A DNA stretch of 64,000 nucleotides from Siphonodentalium dalli. Lineage: Eukaryota; Mollusca; Scaphopoda; Gadilida; Siphonodentaliidae. Location: assembly GCA_032622095.1 (NCBI GenBank), contig CP136062.1:201091959-201155958 (forward strand). The letters run 5' to 3'. Shown in pieces: positions 39,401 to 48,400 of the stretch (its first letter is position 1; every line of letters begins with the position of its first letter). The position numbers and the translations under genes were made by a program. The notes beneath the pieces are model-generated. The model was not told where the DNA came from. It did no database searches and saw only the letters and a program-made list of their open reading frames with translations.

Positions 39401-42400
39401 AATTTTCAGAAATAAAAACTCTACAACAGGTAATCAGTCCCACTATTATATATGCAGATTTGAAATTTACTGAGATTGCTTTCCATTTAGCACACATGCC
39501 ATGAATGCCTTCACCCTTTCATGACGGGAGCTGTGCTGGTGCAGCATTAAAAATCCTGTGCCAGTGCATTCTCTTATATATGTGAGTCTCCCATAGAGAG
39601 CCTCACATATATATTAGAATGCACTGGCTTACACGGTAAAAGTAAATATTGTTAGGCCAACTCCATATATAAAAGAATGCTTTGGCACAGGGTTTTCGCA
39701 AAATTTCAGTAAGCTCCACTAATGGAAGGATTCAAATGGAATTGGCTGCCAGTGAGATGCAAGATCTGAATGTGTTTTTGTAACAGGCATGAACTAATAA
39801 TAACTAAGATTCTTTTAATTATATGCTCAGACAACAAGTTAGCTGCTGACCGCCACCTACATCAAAACTTCAACGTTGTTAAAGATGCACTGAATGAAAT
39901 CAATGAGGTAATTATAATAAACATGTATACTAATATTTGGTTTGAACAGGCGAAGAAGTTTTATGATCGCCATGCAGTTTCATTGGCTTTCTGCTTAAAA
40001 TGTATTTGCATTGGAAAAACTACCATTATGAAGCCTGTGCCTCACCCCCTGCCCCGGGGTACGATTACAACTAAAAAGTACCATTATGAAGCCTGTGCCT
40101 CACCCCCTGCCCCGGGGTACGATTACAAATAATAAGTACCATTATGAAGCCTGTGCCTCACCCCCTGCCCGGGGATACCATTATGAAGCCTGTGCCTCAC
40201 CCCCTGCCCCGGGGTACCATTATGAAGCCTGTGCCTCACCCCCTGCCCCGGGGTACTATTACAAATCAAAAGTACTTTAATTTCAGCCCTTTCTGTGACA
40301 AGTGTTTGAATTGCATTTTATACTTGAAAAGTATTTGACTTCCCACAATGCACCTTGATAAGTACATGAATGTTTTATGAAATATTTGACAACTATTTTG
40401 GTTTATACCTTGTGTTTTGTTATACCCGGCCGGAAAGTTTTTGGCGGGGGGTGGGGGATAGGAATGGGTTCCGTCCATCTGTGTTAAGTCGTCTGTCTTT
40501 CCTGAAAAGATGTCCGGTGGTTATTTCGAACAATTATCAATGTATTAATCAAAGATTTCTGGTATACGAGTTCACAAGGGGAATAAATTGAGTTCACAAA
40601 CTACTTGAAACTAGGCCAATTGATTGTCATTTTTTGGTGTATAGCACACGCGAAAAGTTGTCTGGGGGTTATTTCAAACAATTATCTAAGGATTTGAAAT
40701 ATTTTTGGTATGTGAGTTCACAAAAGGAGTATCTGAAACGAGTTTGCAAACTAGACCCGGTTGTACATATTTACCAGATTTACGGCCCTTTGATTGTAAG
40801 TTTTTGGCATGGAGCACCTAGGAAAAGTTGTCCTGGGTTTATTTTGATCAATTATCAACGGATTTGAAAGATTTTTGGTTTATGAGTTCACAAGAGGAGT
40901 ATCTGACACGTGTTCACAAACTAGGCCCGGCTGGAATTTTCACCAGAGTTACAGCCCTTTGATCTGTCATTTTTTGTCATTTAGCACATACGAAATGTTG
41001 TTAGGGATTTATTTTGAACAATTAGCAACGGATTTGTAAGATTTTTGGTATGTGAATTCACAAGAGGAGTTTCTGAAACAAGTTCACAAATTAGTCCCGG
41101 CCATACATTTTTACCAAAGTTACAGCTCTTTGATTGTAATTTTTTGGCATTGCAATTTAAATTTTAAGCCCAAACTAAAACAAATATATCAACCAATCTC
41201 AAACAAGTATTATCTGATTTCAATTATTATTTTTTTTATTAGGCTTTGGAGGAAGGCGTTGGCATGGATGATTTAGATGATATCCTCGGTGATGGAGGCG
41301 GAGATGGTGATTGTGATTATGATGATCCTGTGTGGACTGAAGCAGATAAAGAGCTAATCTCTCCATGTTGTGGTCTCATCAAAGTGACTAAAAATATTCT
41401 CAAAAAGACCAAAGATTCTGTGAAATTAAAAGCAAACTGTGATTCTAATGACAATATAAAGGAACTGGATACGGTGGTTGAACACTGTGATAAGTTTGGA
41501 GCTGTGGTCGATGATCTCACTCTCAGTCTCTATCCTCCAACTAAATACTGTACAATTAGGGAAGAGGTTAGTAAGAATCATTTGTTTTAGCCGTTCAACA
41601 AGGTCATATTATGTAGAAAATCTGTCCATTCGGCAATATTGTTTCTGGATGATAACTTTAGTGTTCGTTTTTCGATTGACTAAAATTTTTTTTATGTGGT
41701 TTAATCCCACGAAAACACAGGTCATTTTCAATTATGGGGTCGGTCTGACAAATTTTGCCTGGGTTATAGTTCTGTAAATGGCCACCAAAAACTAAAATAT
41801 GCAATAAAAATGTTCTATTTATTTTCTCTCAGACATTCATGATTGTAAACTGAGCACATACCCTAGTTGGGTTCATAAGCTAGATTATGCAGTGTGTTTG
41901 TTGTAAATATTTCCTGTCAAACGCACCAATGACCAGCCTTGAAAACTGTTGTTTTTATTAGTCGACTTATGGTTTGACGAGGGACGGTCGCCGGCAGGCG
42001 GACCTAAAGAATGCCTTAAAACTTTGACATTTGTGAATGGATTCAAAAAAAAATTGGTATGTGAGTTGCTCCCAATGACAATTTACTGCCTGTAGAAAAT
42101 GGGTCACGTCCGAACTTTTTGACAAGAGTTATCCATCTTTGATGACTTTTTTGCAATTTTTTTCACCTGTTAGCGCGATAACTCAATCAAATATTAACTG
42201 ATTACAACCATATTTGATATATGAGTCTCTTGCAACAATATCTCGGACGAGTTCGAAAACCAGGTTTGTCCGATTTTTTTCCCCGGAGTTATAGGCCTTA
42301 GTTTGTCTATTTTTAGCATTTTTTTCACTGTTAGCGTGATAACTGAATCAAATATTAACTGATTCAAACCATATTTGATATATGAGTCTCTTGCAACAAT

Positions 42401-45400
42401 ATCTCGGACGATTTCGAAAACCAGGTTTGTCCGAATTTTTTCCCCGGAGTTATGGGCCTTAGTTTGTCTATTTTTAGCATTTTGTTCACCGCTAGCGCGA
42501 AAACTCAATAAAATATTAACTGATTACAACCATATATGATATATGAGTCTCTTGCAACATTATCTCGGACGAGTTCGAAAAGCAGGTTTGTCCGAATTTT
42601 TTCCCGGAGTTATGTGCCTTAGTTTGTCTATTTTTAGCATTTTTTTCACTGTTAGCACGATAACTGAATCAAATATTAACTGATTCAAACCATATTTAAT
42701 ATATGAGTCTCTTGCAACAATATCTCGGACGAGTTCGAAAACCAGGTTTGTCCGAATTTTTTCCCCGTGGTTATGGGCCTTAGATTGTCTATATTTAGCA
42801 TTTTTTCACCGTTGGCGCGATAACTCAATCAAATATTAACTGATTCAAACCATATTTGATATATGAATCTCTTGCAACAATATCTCGGACGAGTTCGAAA
42901 ACCAGGTTTGTCCAAATTTTTCCCCTGGAGTTATGGACCTTAGTTGGTCTATTTTTAGCATGTTTTTCACTGTTAGTGCGATAACTCAATTAAATATTAA
43001 CTGATTCAAACCATATTTGATATATGAGTCTCTTGCAACAATATCTCGGACTAATTCGAAAACCAGGTTTGTCTGACTTTTTGGGCCAAAAAACTCGACA
43101 TAGCATCTTAGATGGATACCCCTTGTTTAAACCACTTTTTTATGTGTACCCATACCATTGTATGGTACACATAATGCCGACGTCCGGATCAACCATCCGT
43201 CGTCCGTCTGTCCATAGACACTTGCTATCCGATTCGATTACTGGAGTATCTTTTATCGGATCATGTTCAAATTTCATGTGCATGTTTACAATGACACACC
43301 CCTCACCTATATAGTTTTTGGTATAGATCGATTGATCGGTTTAGAAATTATTAACACTTTGCATCCACACATGGGCATGTGCTATCCGATGCAATAACCA
43401 AAGTGATTTTTGTCCGATTCTGTTCATATTTGAAATGTAGGTATATGATGACACACCCCTCACCTGTATAGTTTTTGGTATCGATCAGTTGATCGATTTA
43501 GAAAATAATTAACCCTGCACACAAATTCTATCTGATGCATCTAAGTCAAACAATTTGCTTATGATCTGCCTCATATTTCTTACCTAGATCTTTGTTAGCA
43601 CGTTCTTTATCTGTATGGATTTTGGTATTGTTTTGTTAACCCTTTCCACTCTTGTTTTTAAATAGAATTCATCCAAGCAATGAAGACTTAAATATTGTTC
43701 ATCTGATCAGCACCAAATTTGATAGATATGATCCTCACCCCAAAAAACAAATCAAGTTCAAATTTGGGTTTGATCTGATATATTTTAACAGAGTTATGGC
43801 CATTTGTAATTCAAGTAACTGATAATGTAACTAATAACTGTTGTCTGCCAGTGTGTGATTTTAAGAGAAGTTGTCATGCCACAGTGCCTCTCTTATTAGT
43901 TTTATTTATTTTAGCTGTACACTAGATTGAGTTAGATAGCCCTGGTGCCCGCAGGTGGCTGTCAAGAATATAATTAATGGATGGGTCTCTATTCTGTTCT
44001 GTGCAATATTAAGTTAACCCATTTGTTGAAACTGGTTCATTATTAGTTAATGTACACCTATTCCAAAATTATAAATTCGAATAGTCCATTGTTTATTTGT
44101 TGGGATGTGTTACAGACATTTTTGTTTATAGACAATTTTGTTTACACTCACACTGTAACTTAGAAATAAATTAACCCACCCATTCCATAGTTCCATCATA
44201 TGATATCACTGAACATTATTAACCCTCTCCACACATCTTATGGTCTTCTGATGTTTTCCATCTGATCATTCTCCTATTCTATTTCCAGGTTGATGGTAAT
44301 CCACTTTTCCCTTGCATATTTAATGATATTCTGCTGTTTACAGACATTGTATCTTTCAAATCAGGGGCGCCGGAAGCATCCAAGGGCAGGGGGGGGGCAG
44401 AGCCTACAAAAAGGGCACTTTTCCGCAAAAAAAGGGCATTTTCTCCGCAAACTCTGGAAAATAACCATAAATTCATTGTGGCAAAAATCCCTATTTTAAA
44501 GGTATTTGTCGGCTTTTATGGCCGTTTTGTGATAAAATTGACAACAAATTAATATTCCTTGTGAAATTGGTGGTATTTGGACCAAAAAAGTCACATTTTG
44601 CTATAAAAACACGAGATTAAACACACAAAAAGCATTTTCTGTCTCCAGTAAAAGGGCAAGTCCTGCCCCCGCTCGCCCCCCTTGGGTCAAGGGCAGGGCG
44701 GTCAGCTGCCCCCTCTGCCCCCCTCTTCCGGCGCCCCTGTTTCAAATGATCAGCTTAGAATAAAGTTAACCATAGATATACTGCATGCAATCCAATGTTA
44801 TGACTCTAATATTTTCAATGTGACCATTCTCATATCTCACCTTTATTTATCTAATAATTCTGCTTTAAAATATTTTATATCCAACCATTATCAATCACAT
44901 TTAATATCGAGGTCTATACACCCATCACTTGTATAGATGTTCAAGTATTGATTGGTCTCTAATTCAATGATCTCATAACTTTTTAATATGTAGCTAACAC
45001 AACAATATTATGACTCAGGTTCCAATGTAAGAAGTAGATAAATAGAGTTGTTATGTGCTTAATTTCATAACTCTTATATCTTTAACAGCTATGGTGCATC
45101 TGTCTGACTGTGGTTGGGTTATTTACAATGTAGCTTTATCGCTCTATAACACATACATGTATCTGTGTTGGAGTTACCCACTTTTCGCTTGCATGGATTT
45201 TGCGATTAAAATTAACCCATTCCATAGACACATGATATCAGATAGGCAGATATTAAATTATCTCTTTCACCTTGAACCAGGTTCGGTAAGGATTTCTATA
45301 AGCCACCAATTGACCAATATTCATCATCAGATGAAATATCTTATTTTTAAATTCACTCAATTGCATTTGGGCTGCAGAATAATAATGGTGCTGGTATTCT

Positions 45401-48400
45401 TGAGACTACTTATTGGTCAAATATTTCTCACCGATAACTTTTATAATCTCATCCAGGTTAATCATGACACATAAATTTCTTCACCTGTATAAATTTTGGT
45501 ATTGATTGAATGGTTTTGAAAATATTTACCCCATATTTAATAATATTCTGCTGTTTACAGACATTGTATCTTGAAATTTAATGCCATATCCATGGTCATA
45601 TTGTGTTTATGTGAGCAAGTTGCCCAATAAGTCTGATTCCACTTGGGAACTATTAATTAATAGTAAGCTGTGAATTGTTGAAAGTCTTATACTCATGAAA
45701 AAATTGGTATACAGATTTATGAAAATAGCTAATCACTATCGCCAAGGTATGGGTTAAACATCTGCCGATCGTGATCGGCCTCTCGTTACATAATTATAAT
45801 ATATCTCTCATATTGTGGGGGTGAACAGGTGTTGATATAGTACTATATCATACATTGGTTGTAGAGGATAATGATTTTCCCCTTCACATTGATAGTTTGA
45901 AATTGAGATTTATTTTTAATTCACATTTGGGGCGCCTCCTTAACTGTCTTGTTAAGGAAACTGCGTGATAATATATAGTATGGAAAATTTTAGAGTGTAG
46001 TTTAATTTAAAACACCCTGACCACTGTTTTTGAAGCTTTTAATTTGGCTTTGCAGGGTTTATCTTGATGACTCTATAAAACCGCGGCCACTGGCGACATT
46101 TTACCCACATTTGGTGGACTTCCACAATATTAATATATATACTAAGCGAACAGAGCTGCACATTGCCACAAAGTTTGTTTAATTTCGTTCATAAAGTTTG
46201 AAAATAATTTGTCAATAAGTTTTTAGTGAGGGAATTTGACTTTTGGGGCATCCAGTTCACCATTTTTGCTGGAAAACCCCAAACGAAATAAAGACAAGAG
46301 GTGGCATCAGAGATGCTGTGTCTCGTTTTTGGTGGCTTACCGCCGGTGGTTACCGCCGGTGGTTACCGCCAATTGGTGTGCATCAGTATCGGTAGACTAA
46401 TTAATAGGTAAAATCGGTTAATATTTGTTCAAGTTATCGCGCTAACGGCCTCAAAATCGCGAAGAATTCACAAACTAAGGGGCAAAACTCATGGGAAAAA
46501 GTTCGGAGAAACCCGGTTTTCGCACTCTTTCGAGATATTGTGCGAAGCAAGTCACACACCAAAAATTAATATAATCGGTTAATATTGTTCAAGTTATCGC
46601 GCTAACGGCCTCAAAATCAAGAAAATTTTGCAAACGAGGGGGATAACTGAGAGAAAAAAGATCGGACAAACCCGCTTTTCGAACTCGTTTGAGATATTGT
46701 GCAAAGAAAGTCATGTACCAAAAGTTTTTAATCAAATCAGAGGATGTTTGTTGAAGTTATCGCGCTAACAATTAACTATAACTCACCAATACATCTGAAT
46801 TTTAGTTATGGTCCACTATCATGTTGATTTTACGAAAAATGACTAATTAAGGGCCATAACTCTATCAAATTTTATTGGGCCAGGCTGGTTTTCGAACTCG
46901 TCCAGGATATTATTGGAAGACACTTATATACCAAATTTTAGTTGAATCGGATGACGTTTGTTGAAGTTATCGCGCTAACGAGCCCAAAATTCGTACAAAA
47001 TGACTACTTAAGTACCATAACTCTCTCAAATTTTATCGGACCGGGTCGGTTTTCTAACTCGTCCGAGGTATTCTTGGGAGACACCTATATATCAAAATTT
47101 CAATCAAATAGGATGATGTTTGTTAAATTATCGCGCTAACGAGCTGAAAATTTATGAAAAAATGACTAATTAAGAGCCATAACTCTATCAAATTTTATCG
47201 GACCTGGCCGGTTTTCGAACTCGACCGAGATATTCTTGGGAGACACCTATATACCAAATTTCAATCAAATCGGATAACGTTTGTTGAAGTTATCGCGCTA
47301 ACGAGCTGAAAATTCGTGAAAAATGACTAATTAAGGGCCATAACTCTATCAAATTTTATCGGACCAGGCCGGTTTTCGAACTCGTCCGAGATATTCTTGG
47401 GAGACACCTATATCCCAAATTTCAATCGAATCAGATAACGTTTGTTGAAGTTGTTGCGCTAACGAGCTTAAAATCAGTGAAAAATGGCAAAGGGCCATAA
47501 CTCTGTAATAAATGTGCGGACGAACCCGATTTTTTTGTCTGCAGCTTACGTGCATGGATATGTACTCACACACCAAAATTAATCCGTCAATAAACGGTTG
47601 AGTTATAAGCAAAACACGCCGCCCGCCCGCCGCCGCCCACCGTCCCTCAAACTATAAGTCGAGTTTTGGAAAAAAACTCGACTAAAAACACAGACTGGTA
47701 CCCAGCCGGTGACAGAGTCAGAAAGGAAGTATGATTGGTGCACTCTGGTAGAGATTGTTGCTGCCTATCATCATAACTTTGACTGTTGAACTTGCTTATT
47801 CTCTAATTCAATCAAACTCTGCTCATAATTAAAATGCTATTTTTCCATTTTTTTCAGGCTGAAAATTTGTCCTCATTGAACACAGTCACCCTTAATGCTA
47901 TTACGTAAGTTTTTAAAAAAGTGTCATAAGTTTTAATCACAGAATGAGGAAGTTGATGGAAATTTTAACATGTTTTGATTTCAAAAAGAAAATATGATCA
48001 TTTAACAGACAAAATATTGCTCTTTTGGACATAAAAAATATATATATGTAATTTATTAGGGGGAAAACTTCATGTCAACAAATACACAAAATACCTATTT
48101 ACAGACTATTTATAATCTGAAAAATCTGGCAATGTTATAGTAATTTCCCAGCTGGTTTGACCTTCGTGAACAGCCCTGGGCTACACTGATAAAATTGTCA
48201 TCTTATTGTATTGGCATATTCTATGTCAAAGACTGTGATTTGAATTCATTGAATGCACAAAATAATTTTAGCATCAAGTTTTTCCATTACAAAAAAATTA
48301 TATTTTGTGAAATTATATGCTTTAATATTTTCCTTTCAGACATTCACATATATCAACAGAGGATGATCAGAAATGGATAGACTTCCTTCACAAAGCCACA

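Noticed and set aside
39770-40338. Frames reading through exon 7 and the ACASPPAPGY repeats
   Set aside because: Only 39831-39907 is exon. The rest is intron and tandem repeat.
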